From Isoetes taiwanensis (taxonomy: Eukaryota > Streptophyta > Lycopodiopsida > Isoetales > Isoetaceae): DNA of 64,000 bases. Under the pieces are notes generated by a model. The model did no database searches. It saw only the letters and a program-made list of their open reading frames with translations, and had not been told where the DNA came from. The DNA lies in the NCBI GenBank assembly GCA_021234155.1, contig JAJEKV010000025.1:13439437-13503436 (forward strand). Direction: 5' to 3'. The translations under genes were made by a program, and so were the position numbers. Of this stretch, positions 44,956 to 57,200 are shown piece after piece (position 1 is the first letter of the stretch; each line of letters opens with the position of its first letter).

Positions 44956-45085
44956 CTTGCTTACTTTTGCTGGTATGTCAAGAACACTGTAGTTGCCATG
45001 ATCATTTCCTGTGAATTGTCTACTATAAATGTCTCAGCAGAATACTTAGCTAATATAACTAGGCCATCCTCTTCTTATTGGTGTA

Positions 45086-46066
45086 ATGGATATGCCTGCG
45101 CCTTCATTAGCAGTAGTTAGCGAAGAAGACATCATGCCTGTGCCTGTAACTAAGGAGGAGATAATTCGCAAGGCCCAATTGGTGGAGTGTCTATGACTCT
45201 ATAGAGCCTGGCGAGAATAAGTACAAGGGCTACTCAGTTTTTCGCAAGAGCCAGTTGCTCTAAAAAGTTGGTCTAATCAGCCAGTCCCGCACCAGCAAAA
45301 TCAGTCGCTAACTTTACATGACTGTAAAGGATATATTTTTTAGCAGCAACACCAACTGGTTAGCCTACGTTGCAATCGATGATTCTGTGCAAACCGGGGC
45401 ACGATGACGACAGGTGAGTGGTGGAAAGACTTAAACTTTGGAAAAACACAATTTTCCTTTGTCGAGGAACCGTGCGAGGTGCATTCAGGATTCAATAGCA
45501 TGTATTCATCAAAAGATCCAAGTAATCTGTTTGGGGATAAATCCCTGAGAGATCAGGTAATCGATGAGCTTACTGTCATCCTTGCTGGCACTCCTAAGGA
45601 TAAGAAGGTGAAAATCACCATAGCTGGACATAGCCTGGGTGGTGCTCTTACCGCACTGGCTGCCTGTGACATTGGAAACAATTTTGCACAGCAGAAAAAC
45701 ATCCCAGTCAGTGCCTTCACCTTCGGATCGCCCAAAGTTGGTGGCAAATCGTTCAAAAAGATCGTTGAGGGGTTTAAAAATGTTGGCATACTGCGGTTTG
45801 AAAATGTTGGCGATGTGGTTCCATCACTTCCACTGTGGTTCCAAGGGTATGTTGCCGTTGGTACTTTGCAAAGGGTGGATTATACAACAATATGGAAACA
45901 GGGTCGCATTTATTCCCTGGCGTCCATTCTGCTGCTGACACGTGTCAGCCCCCTACAATCCGGAATGGAAGTTGGGTCTTCCAATTCCCGGATGATCGGT
46001 TTAGCGGTGTTTCCATGCTTTTTCTCACAATCGCTTTTCATGTTATTTTTCACCGCTTATTACTAA
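45086..46066 (+). CDS. Class 3 lipase (phospholipase A1-like), frames broken
   Basis: The family hydrolyses acyl esters of phospho- or galactolipids. An open stretch starts at ATG 45086 (MDMPAPSLAVVSEEDIM). A slip near 45190 leads to YDSIEPGENKYKGYSVFRK (45194-45260), a further slip to TNWLAYVAIDDSVQTGAR (about 45345-45400), and then the main open frame runs to the stop at 46064-46066. RGT just before the ATG at 45404 is the conserved WRGT block, so that ATG is internal. In the main frame (residues from 45404), GHSLGG at 75-80 holds the nucleophile Ser77 (45632-45634), FGSPKVG is at 108-114, and GDVVPSLP holds Asp137 (45812). These are two of the three catalytic residues; the His is not certain because similarity weakens after residue 145. 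The order and spacing fit the plant DAD1/PLA1-II-like group. Confidence 0.85.
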
Positions 46067-46395
46067 TCAAAACTTACACTCAAACTTACAATCAAACTTA
46101 CACACCGATTCAAAAACATCAAAACATTCAAACATCACCGTGATTTAAAACAACGCTTATAACAAAATCCAACAAGAAATCCACAAGAAATCGCCACTGC
46201 GATGCTAACCAACAAGAAATCGCCCGCGACAAGCAATACTTAACAAGAAATCACCGCATGCTAAATCCAAATAAGAAATCGCCGTGATGCATTTTCTTTC
46301 ACCTGAAATCCACAAGAAATCGCCTCGCGACAAGAAATCCAACAAGAAATCGCCGCATGCTAACCAACAAGAAATCGCCAAGATGTCGTGATTTT
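46060..46395. repeat. Minisatellite downstream of lipase
   Basis: First comes a run of CAAACTTACA-type units (46066-46140), then about nine copies of AACAAGAAATCGCCGC with spacers such as GATGCTAACC or GCGACAAG (46150-46385). The spacing varies from about 17 to 40 bp. The repeat begins within about 100 bp of the lipase stop, so it may lie in the 3' region of that gene. Confidence 0.8.
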
Positions 46396-47862
46396 CACCG
46401 GAATACTTCCTCAACTAAGCCGCTTAACCGATTCGATGTTTAAACTCATGAAGATCTGCGAAAACTCCTCAAGATTCACTAGAAACTCGGGCCAATATCA
46501 ACAAGCACTGCGATTATTTCACCTACTACTCCAACTTTGCTCAAAGAAATCACCGCTAAAGCTAACGAAGAAAAAATCTCGCCTTGCAAAGCCACAAAAA
46601 CCCACATCGCAAAAATCAAGATAAAATGTAATCAATAAGCTTATCGAGCCACGCATTCAAGTGAAATCATGCCGGATGCACAAAGGCCTCCTCGAAGGCG
46701 ATCAACGCGAGCTTACGGTCAAGTAGGAAAAGGGGGAAATTTTGCTCCCCTGCTTTCCTTATATTGATGGGGAATTGTCCTTACTTTCTGGCCCAGTTTA
46801 AAGCGGGACTCCGGCTTACCGCTTCTACCGCGGACCTCACCGGCCGGACCGTGGGAAATTGGTCCCCAATTTTTCCCCATACATCATCATATGTGAAGCC
46901 CCCAAATTCCGGCAGCCAAGAATAAACATGATCTTGAACTTTCCATGCATGGAATTTCACTAGAAACTGTGTAGCATCACTAGATAACTGGTTGGAGAAG
47001 ATGGCCATCTCGGCGATCTTTTATCTGTGGAAGATCTAAGCCATGAGTCACTAAGATGGCTATCAAATAGCCAAACAAATAGCCGCTGATCGGGCTTGGT
47101 GTCCAAGAGTCCGCTCGTGGATGAAGATGGAAAGGAGGATACGAGTTCCTTTGCATTAGTCAAAATCGTCGGTCGTGAAGATCCCGGGTTGTCGACTATG
47201 GTATTATGAACAAGGGCTAGATTCCCTCAAATCAACGCTTGAGGTTCCCTTTACTATTGCGGATTCATTCTAACAATGATGCAACAAGATCCACTTCAAG
47301 CAAATGGCTTCCTGCCTTAAGGCTACACAAGATAATCCGATTCCCTTCAATCCTGAATATAACTAATTGATAGTTATTAGAAATAAAAGGCACATGCTTT
47401 TTCCTAGAGTGTCGACTCTAATCGCGCTAAAGGACGGTAGACCATTGAGTATTGTTTCTTTTATGTGTTCATCTCCGTACCTCTTTGGTCTTGGCCGCTT
47501 TTCATGTGACATTGACAAGTCACAAGTGCTTCCGGCTATTTATCCTAATACTTTTGAATAAGTTAAGGAGCCAAGCATCCATTTAGCATCAGGATAGTTG
47601 CTGTGGTCCATCCGGAAGTGCGTAAGACTGCCTATCTTTCGTGGTTTGATATTCCTCCCCAGCTTGTCCTACAGACGCATTACAAGCTAGAATCAAGTAT
47701 AATAATTTCATTGCTCGCCTACTCCTACCGCTTACGCTTGATATTTGAGTCCTATTTGAGTGTGTTGTTCATGCATAGGTCGTGGTTTTACTCAATGGAT
47801 CGTGGATTATCCTCGGTATTCTATTCTCGGCCTCGCATTTGTATTTTGCTTTTGGCTTGAGT
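46396..47862. other. Mixed DNA, possible retroelement fragments
   Basis: Two minus-strand open stretches (46781-47008 and 46960-47163) and one plus-strand pair (47367-47561, 47603-47860) have reasonable composition but no recognised domain. Because a putative poly-A signal and A-run follow at 47866-47892, the plus-strand part may be the tail of a LINE-like element. I see no RT motif here. Confidence 0.3.
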
Positions 47863-47893
47863 TTCAATAAAGTTTGTCGTTTCAAAAAAAAAA
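47863..47893 (+). other. AATAAA signal plus A-run, probable retroposon 3' end
   Basis: CAATAAAGTTTGTCGTTTC is followed directly by about ten A residues. A polyadenylation signal about 15 bp before a genomic A-run is what a reverse-transcribed 3' end looks like. I could not find a matching target duplication upstream, so the 5' end is unknown. Confidence 0.5.
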
Positions 47894-50800
47894 GGAGTTT
47901 GCTCTTTCACCATCGTTTACCAGCCACATAGCGACAGCTTCAAAGCAAATTCTCATAGTGCTTTGCATTTTGAACTTCATATCTCTATCTAAACACATAG
48001 GTTTTTGTTCGCCAATAATTTGTCCCAAATATTCTTATATTCGAATATGTTTTGCAAGCCAATGTATCAAATAGTATTGGCTTGTGCAAACTATATAATT
48101 TTAATTCTTCTCTCTTTCATCTTATTATATCTTTTTTTTTTTTTTTTTAAGAAATGCCACCTACCATGTACCGAATTTGGCAAATTCTAATACGTGAATT
48201 TGTAGATACAAATTTAAACTTCTTGGAGCAGGTTTGCTGCTACAAAGAAGCATGGGAAAACGATATGGAAGGATGCTGAAGAATATTTCCAATATTGTGT
48301 GCAACTCGCGAATATTTGGAGCAAAAATACTCGTAGTTTCAATTGTGTCAAGCATCAGTTTCCAATTGTCGCATGCTTTAACATACATGTAAGATATAGG
48401 TAACTCTAATTCTCTTGCAAGTTTCTGCAAAGTGAAGCATGATATTTGTAAATGATTTGCTTGCAGCTACATTCTTTGGTTTTCCATTGCGGATATCATG
48501 TACATGACTTTCTTGCAGCTGCTTATTTTGGTTTGCATGGATTAGCATATCCACATAAAGCTTATGTGCATCTTGAAAAACTAATATTACCATGACATGG
48601 TCCAATTCCTTTTATATATGTCCACCATTAAAACAATGAGACTCCAAGAAAAGTCTAAAGATTTCAATTGAACCAGCCCTTTACAATCTGAGCACATAGC
48701 TCTATATTTGGTTTCTACAACTGAACATTAATATCCCAACTAACTTTAGAATATATCATATTTACAATGTACACTTTTTAATAAGCAGAATCTAAGTCTG
48801 TTAAGGAACTCATATGTTATTGCTGTAAAAATGACTTTGAAGGTTGGAAATTACTAGAAGCTTCATATTATAATACTTATTGTTATGGTGTCAGCCATTG
48901 GCCGATATGGGTTAGAAACACGTAAGTGTCCCAAGCAGCTGAACATCCATATTAATAACATATGAGCAGCCCATCATTTTACAAGTGTGTTAGTAATTTC
49001 TTATTTTAACATATCCGTACGTCCTTTTGATGGCTGCCAATTGACCAAAGATAAGAAACTAAAATTTTACTGCTATGGTCGCTTAAGGTGGTTTGAGGTG
49101 GACATAATCTTGAATTCTCTAAACAATGTCAATAAAATACACTAGAAACGCCAAGTACCGGGCGCATGCCGCATTATTCGAGGAGATGAATGGGTGGAGC
49201 CGAAAATGTAACGCATGGAATTTAGGTTTCGGTGGTTTAAGATTTCATGGAAGATCACATATCCACCGCCAATCTGAAAAGAAATCACATCCAACAAATA
49301 AAATGTAGGCAAAATTTAACCATGCAACAATTTACATCCCACCACTTACCATTTACATCCCTCATAGCACACACATTAGTAGCAAAGAGATCGCAACAAC
49401 GATTAGTCTTTACTAGCGTAAGATTATTGCTACAACTTCTAAACGCTAGGATCTAAGCCACTTTATTTCGATGCTTTTTAATGGTTTAGATTTGTGTAGT
49501 TAGTCAGTTGAGCCATGCTCTATACTAAACACTTATGCTTGAAGTACATGCATTATTGAAACAATGGATCATCTTTATTATAATGTTTTAGGTGTAGTTC
49601 AACCACTTCTAATTTCGACGGCCGACATTTCACGCTCCTAATTTCGGTTTCGGCCGAGATTCGCTTCTTTGCGCTTCGAGGTAACTTTGCAAAGAGCTTA
49701 ACTACTACAGCAGCTTCAGGTCGTTTCCTCGATCGACAATCGGCGGGCTCCTGGGTGGATTCAAACTTAATTCTTGGAAGGTGAGGAGATTCTAAGAGCA
49801 ACACATCCGCTTTGTGTTGCAGAAGTTTGATTCTGGAGCTTTTCCAACTGAAAGCTTGAGCCTACGCATTCTAGCTATGGCGCTCTGGACATTCAAGCAT
49901 GGATCTTTGAGTTCAGAGTCAGCCTACAAACTTTTCCTTCATGTTTTGAAGTAAGGGATCCTTATGCCCTTATGTTTCCGCTAATCCGCAGCGGATCTCT
50001 TATGCCCTTTTATGGTTGGTGTCATCCTGATCGGGTTTGCCAATGCTTTATATAGTCCCGATTCCTTCCTTAGTTCCTCCCTCCTCTCCACTCATCCTCC
50101 TCGAAGGTCTCATCTTCCATCGAAGATTGGAATCCCATCTCTCAATCTAAAAGTGAATTGCAGAGGGCCTCGAATGACCTTCAAGATCCAATGTATAAAT
50201 CATCCACAAAGCTCTTCCAATCGGCACTTCTTCTATGAGAGAAGCTATAGGGTTTGGAGTAGTATTCATGCAAGATTTCCATTAGCCTAGGAAAGTTGGT
50301 CACCACCGCTTCAAGATACAACTATATTTGCCAAATAATGCATCCATATCTCATGGGTATGCCCGTGCATAAGAAAACCCTAAATTAACTCTTTTCTCAA
50401 ATATCCCCACACCAAGTAGGATAGGAAAGAAAACATCCACCGCCTCTATACCAAATTAATGGCAAAACGTACCGTGGTTAAGACAACAACTATACATGAT
50501 AAAAGTTTGATTTTAGACTTTGATAGCATTTGTCAAGCACTCAAGACTTCCGCGATATGCATCTATTGCTCGAAGTTTTAGCTTCTGTAAGCAAGAATCC
50601 ATGCATTTCATTTCAATCTTCTTTGAAAAACTTCTTATTGGGGACAAAGAAGCAAACCGACATTTTCTCGCTTATAAGAATGGCGCTTGTTCTTCTTGCA
50701 TAAAGGGTTTTTGGCATAAATAAGCCTGATCCAGGACTTCTTGGCCATGATTATGCAATTGCTTTGAAATTCCACCTAAATTGCAAACAACTATTAGAAT

Positions 50801-51239
50801 GCAACTAATTGCAAACATTAGCCACTTGTCGTTAGTTAAATTCTCAAACTTTTACTTGATATGGCGTAATCAAGCAAAAATTCAGGTCCAAAAGCTTACA
50901 TATGCAATACTTCTACGATTTTCAACCAAAAAGCATAAAAAATCACAGTAAATGGGACAGAGCTGCTAGGAAACAAAATGGAAACCTAATCAAAGGTTCC
51001 GCCTTAATGCGTGGGTTGCCATGGTAAAAAATTTAGTTAGAAAAAAGACTCCTCACGCGGCAAATAAACTTCGTGCGTTAGGACCAAGAAAACAATATGC
51101 AAACACATAGCAAACATCAAAGAACTAAGCCAAAAGACGATTACTTATGATTTTGAATGTGAATGATAATAATAAATTCATAACTCCATTCTTTGAAGAT
51201 AAATGATTATAAATTAGTAACTAATTGCCTCGCTTCCAA
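47894..51239. other. AT-rich single-copy DNA, no gene recognised
   Basis: The stretch is AT-rich with a 19-T run at about 48130-48149 and only short open frames. The minus-strand frame at 49553-49804 and the plus-strand frame at 50012-50290 are the longest, and neither shows a domain. Nothing further can be supported. Confidence 0.4.
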
Positions 51240-54200
51240 AAGTTATTGGCTAGACCTTGTACCGTCTTGACGAGGGGGTGCTTGACGCCGTGAGCACTCC
51301 GGACCCTAAAACTAATTCTAAGCAAATTTTGCCCCAAAAGTCCTCTCCAAGGTTCCCCGGGCGACTTTTACTCCGCAACTTCCTCCCGGAATCAGACCGC
51401 TCGCCAATGGACTCTAACGCCGACATTGCCCTAGGGACCAAGTTTTCAGGCTGCTCCACCCTTCTTGAAGAAGCGCCAAACTATCTCATGTGCAACACAC
51501 TGTGAGTCAATTGGCCTAGAGGTATTTGAATACCGCAATGTAGGGCGAAGTGTTTCTTCTTTGCAAAACCCACTGCAACTTGGTCCTGTGGGTAATTTTA
51601 GCATTCCGGTGACGATGTGGCGAAGTCGTGGATCTAAGATTTCGGAGCTTCCTCCGCGAATGTCCCAACGACAAAACACTTTGGTTTCTAAGCACCGCCG
51701 CCGCAGACGCTTCGCGGGCTTGATATGTTCTCCCTGGACGGATGTTGATTTTTTGACCTTCACTGTGTTCCTTTGAACAAAGGATTCAATGGTCGGATAC
51801 CGGAACCTAGATCGTGGAGGTGGTCTTTAGCGTGACGCATGAGCCGCCAGAAAGGTCGCCTTTGGGAAGCTTTTGGGGCTCTCCTCGGGTTCTACTCTCC
51901 TCTAATGAGGAGGTCTTGCAAGGTCCTCGCCTTGTTTGACTTGGGCAAGTGTGCTACTGGCTGCCCAACAACAGTCAGCCCAACCGCTCTAGTGCAACCA
52001 TTTTTGATCTAAACTTATCCAAAATTTTGAAAGTTGGCCTCACAGATACATGTATGACTTAGGAAGCAATGACAAAAAATCAATTTAAGTCCTGTACTAT
52101 GCATTAATTACTTAATTTACTTAATGTCTTGCTAATGCAAAAGCGCCCTTGACTTAACCGCCACAACGAGGAGCATGTGTCCAAACTCCATTCCACACTT
52201 TGCTTCGCTGCTTCAATCGGGTGATGGATCGGCCACGCCCTGCGCAAAAGACTAAAATCCCAAGACTCCAAAAATCTAAAACCCCAAGTAGAACCTCGCA
52301 ACTCATGTGGTTTACATTTCGAGGTGGCTCTATCCTTGTCGTGATTTTGAATATGACCTTGCGCCGGTCTTGACGAGGGGTGTTGACGCCGTGAGCACTT
52401 TAATCTCTAAAACCACCCTAAGCAAATTTTGCCCCAAAAGTCCTCTCCTCGATAGCTCCCCCGGGCTACTCTGACGGCAATCTCCTCTCCTCGAACCACC
52501 GGATCTCGCTTAATGGACTCGTGAATCGCCGACATTGCCCTGTGGGACTAAGTTTTGTCGCTGTAAGCCCAATTTCTTCTCAAGAAGCGCCCAAACTATC
52601 TCATGTGCAACACACGCTTTAATACCGCAATTTAGGGCGAAGTGTTTCTTTCTTTTGCAAACTCATCGTAACTTGTCCCTAAGGTAATTTTGGCATTCAC
52701 GGACGATGTATGGCTCTGGATCCCATTTCGAGTCTCCGCACGTCCTAACGAATAAAACACTTTGGTTTCTACATCACGCCTAGACGCTTTCATGGGTTTG
52801 ATATGTTCTCCCTGACGGATGTTGGATTTTTCTGGACTTCTAATTGTGTTCCCCGAACAAAGATTCAATCTGGCCGATACTGAACCAGATCCGAGTGTGG
52901 TCTTTAGCGACACGTACGGAAAGGCCGCCAGAAAGGTCAGCCTTCGAAGCTTTTGGGGCTCACTTCCTGGTTCTGGACTCTAATGAGGAGGCCTCGAAGG
53001 TCCTGGCCTTTGACTTGGGCAAGTAGCCGCATTGCCCAACAACAAAGCGTCTTTAACTGCTCTCTAGTGCAAACTATTTGATATATAAACTCCATCCAAA
53101 AATTTTGAAAGTTGGCCTGTGATAAGCTACGGCGACTTAAGAAGCTAGCCGACAAAATATCGTAATTTAAGTCCTGTGATTACGCATTAATTACTTAATT
53201 TACGGTCTTGCTAAAAAGCGCTTCTTGACTTCTAATCGCCATATAACGGAGGAGGCTGTGTCCAAACTCCATTCCGGCTGGCCTCCTTGCTTCGCTTCCT
53301 CAATCGCATGATCCGCCATGTCCCCAAGTGCAAAAGACTAAAATCTCAAGACTCCAAAAATGCAAACCCCGCTAGACCCCGCAACTCATAGGGTTTACAT
53401 TTCGAGGCTCTATCCTTGTCGATTTTGAATAGGACTCATGCCATGTCTTGGACATAGGGGGTGTTGACGCCAGAAAGCACTCCGAACCTTAAAACCACCC
53501 TAAGCAGCTTGCCCCAAAGTCCTTTCTCCCGGCGTCTCCCCGGCGACGACGGGCAACTTCCTCTCCGTAATCCATGATCTCTGCCTCTCGCCAATGGACT
53601 CGAACGCCGACATTGCCCTAGGGACCAAGTTTTGTAAGGGGCAGCTTCCACCCTTCAAGCAAAGCCAACCACTTGCGCAACACACTCGAGTCAATTGGCC
53701 TAGGAGGTGGCCAATACCTGAATGTAAAGTAAGTGTTTCTTTTTATTTTGCAAAAACCGGACCTGTAACTTGGTCCCTAGGGTAATTTTGGCATTCCTCG
53801 ACGATGGCGAAGTCTGGACGCATTTTGATCCTCCAAGAATGTCCTAACGACAAACACTTTTGGTTTCTAATCGCTTTCCAGACGCTTCACCGCTTTGATA
53901 TGTTCTCCCTACCTGATGTTGGATTTTTGACCTTCGCACCAGTTCCTTGAACAAAGGATCACGGTCTATAATGGAACCGAGATCCGAGGTGGTCTTTAGC
54001 GCATTTCTGGCCGAGCGCCGCAGCGGAAAGGCTACCGCCGAAGCTTTTGGGGCTCGGCCTCGGGTTTGGACCTCTAATGAGGAGGCCTTGCAAGGTCCTC
54101 GCCTTGTTTGACTTAAAGCAAGTGTGCTGTACTGCCCAACAACAGTCAGCCTTGACCGCTCTAGTGCAAACTATTTGATCTAAACCTTTATCCAAAATTT

Positions 54201-57200
54201 TGAAAGTTGGCCCAGATCTTGCTGTATGACTTGTGAAGCTAGTCGATAAAAAACTGTAATCGGTCCGCATTCATGCATTTCATACTTAATTTACTTAATG
54301 TCTTCAAGCACGCAGTTTTTTACTTTGACTTCTAATCGCTTTCGCCAAATCTGAAGTGAGCAAAGTCCAAACTTCCATTCCGGCCGGGCTTCCTTGCTTC
54401 GCTTCAACTGCAGACATGTGATCGGCCACGCCCCAAGTGCAAAAGACCAAAGCTTGGCACCCAAACGCAAACCCCTAGAACCTCGGCTAACCCATGGCTT
54501 TATGTTTCTGAGGCTCTATCCTTGTCGATTTGAATAGGACTCATACTGGTGTCTTGACATGGGGTTAATTTCGAGCATCAACCCTAAACTAATCTGGGCA
54601 AATTTCGTCTCTAAAGTCCTCCTCGGTTACCGGCGACGGACGCAACTTCCTCTCCTGAATCAGACCGTCTCCTAAATGACCTTAACGCCGACATTGCCCT
54701 CAGGGACCAAGTTTTGTGGCCAGAAGCCCACCCCTTCTGAAGAAGCCAACCATCTCATGTGCAAATACACTCGTAGTCAATTGGCCTAGGAGGTGGGCCG
54801 AACACCGCAGAATGTAGGGCGTAGCGTTTCTTTCTTTGCAAAATGACCGTGTAACTTGGTCCCTAGGGTAATTTTGCATTCCGTGACGATGTGGCTTAAG
54901 TCGATCTGGGTGATTTCGGAGCTCCTCGCAATGTCCAACGACAAAACACTTTGGTTTCTACACTGGCTTCCGGCTTCGCAGACGCTTCAAGGCTGATATG
55001 TTCTCCTGACGGATCTTGGATTTTTTGACCTTCTGACTCAGGTTCCTTGAACAAAAGGATTCAACGGCTGGATACGGTCCCCAGATCCCGGAGGTGGTTT
55101 TAGCGCATCGGCCGTGAGCTGCCGCCAGAAAGGTCGGCCTTCGAAGCTTTTTGGGGCTCGGGCCTCGTGGGTTCTGGACTCTCTAATGAGGAGGCCTTGC
55201 AAGGTCCCGCCTGCTTGATTTCGGGCAAGGTGTCAAAATTTCTACGCTTCAACAACAGTCAGCCCGACCGCTCTAGTAAACCATTTGATCTAAACCTTAT
55301 CCAAAATTTGAAAGTTGGTCTGTGATAAGTTGCATGTAATTTTAGAAGCCAGTCGGGACAAAAATCGTAATCCTAAGTCCAGATTATGCATTAATTACGA
55401 ATTTACCAATGTCTTATACTCAAAAGGCTCTTGACTTCTAACTGCCACAACTGAGGAAAGTATTGTGTCCAAACTCCATTCCGCCTCTCAAGCTCAAGGT
55501 TTCTCAATCGCATGTGATCGGCCACGGCCCCAAGTGCAAAGACTCAAAACTCTAAGACTCCAAACGCAAACCCTCGCTAGAACCTCGCAACTCATAGGGT
55601 TTACGCTTCGGGAGGTGGCCTCATCCTGTCGTGATTTGGTCAGGACCTTTGCGCCTGTTCTGACGAGGGGGTGCTGACGAGCACTGACTCCTAAAACCAC
55701 TCCTGAAGCAGCCTTTGCCCTAAAAGTCCTTCCCCGGCTCCCGCCACTTTTACGGCAACTTCCCCTCTCCTAACCTGATCCGCTCGCCAATGGACTTAAC
55801 GCTGACATTGCCCTAGGGACCAAGTTTTGTGGCCGTAGCTTCCACCCTTCTAAGAAGCCAAATCCGTCTCATGTGCAACACAATTTAATCGTGAATGAGG
55901 GCGAAGTGTTTGTTTCTTTTGCAAACTCCATCGTAACTGGTCCCTAGTAATTTCGGCGATTCTGGACGATGTATGGGCCTGATCGGCATTTCTGAGCTCT
56001 CCGCAATGTCCTAACGACAAAACACTTTGGTTTCTATGACTGTCGCCAAGTAGGACGGCGGTTTGATATGTCTCTCCTGGACCTGATGTTGGATTTTTGG
56101 ACCTTCTTAATTCTGTGTTCCCCGTGGAAGCGGACTAACTGGCCGGACGGAACCGAGATCCTGAGTGTGGTCTTTAGCTGCATTTCTACGTAGTTTTCAC
56201 AGAAAGGTCAGCCTCTGAAGCTTTTGGGGCTCACCTGGCCTGGACCTCCCCTACAGGCCTTGCAAGGTTCTGGCCTTATTTTGACTTGGGCAAATGTGCT
56301 GCCGGGTCAGCCTAACAAATGTGTCAGCCCGGACCGTCGAAGGTAAAACTATTCGATCTTAAACCTATCCAAAATTTTGAAAGCAATTATGTTGGCGATG
56401 ATCAGAAACTAGTCGACAAAATATCGTAATTTAAGTCCTACTATGCATTAATTACTTAATTTACTTAATGTCTTGCTAATGCAAAGTTTACTTTGACTTC
56501 TAATCGCCAACGAGAGTGGCTGTGTCCAAACTCCATTCCGCCGGGCCTCGCTTCGCTGCTTCAACTCGCATGTGATCCGCTACCTCCTGCGTAAAGACCA
56601 AAATCCCCAAGACTCCAAATGCAAACCCGCTTAGAACCTCGCAACCCATAGGTTTACGCTTCGTGAGGCTCTATCCTTGTCGATTTGAATAGGAGTCATA
56701 CTGCAGGTCTTGGATACAAAGCGACGCCAGAGCATCTTTAATTCTAAAACCACCCTGGCAGCCTTTGCCCTAAGTAAAAGTCCTCTCCCGGCAAGGTCAA
56801 GCATCGACGCAACTTCCCTCTCCTGAACTCAGATCTGCCTCGCTTAAATGGACCTTAACGCCGACATTGCCCTAGGGGACCAAGTTTTAGGCCGTAAGCC
56901 CACCCCTTCGCTGGCGAAGCCAACTATCTTATGTGTGCAACACACTCTCAGAGTCAATTGGCCTAGGAGGTGGTCAGCCATCACCGCAATGTAGGGCGAA
57001 GTGTTTCTTTATTTGCAAAACCGACCGTAACTTGGTCCCTAGGGTAATTTTGGCACGGACGATGTGGCTTAAGCTCCGATCGGGTGACGGAGCCTCCTAA
57101 TGTCCGGAACGACAAAACACTTTGCCTTAATCGCTACCAAGTAGGATCTTCACCGGGTTTGATATATGTTCTCCTGACGATGCGATTTTTCGGACCTTCT

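Noticed and set aside
45553-45789. Minus-strand 78-codon frame over the lipase
   Set aside because: It is the complement of the lipase core, which has clear family motifs on the plus strand.
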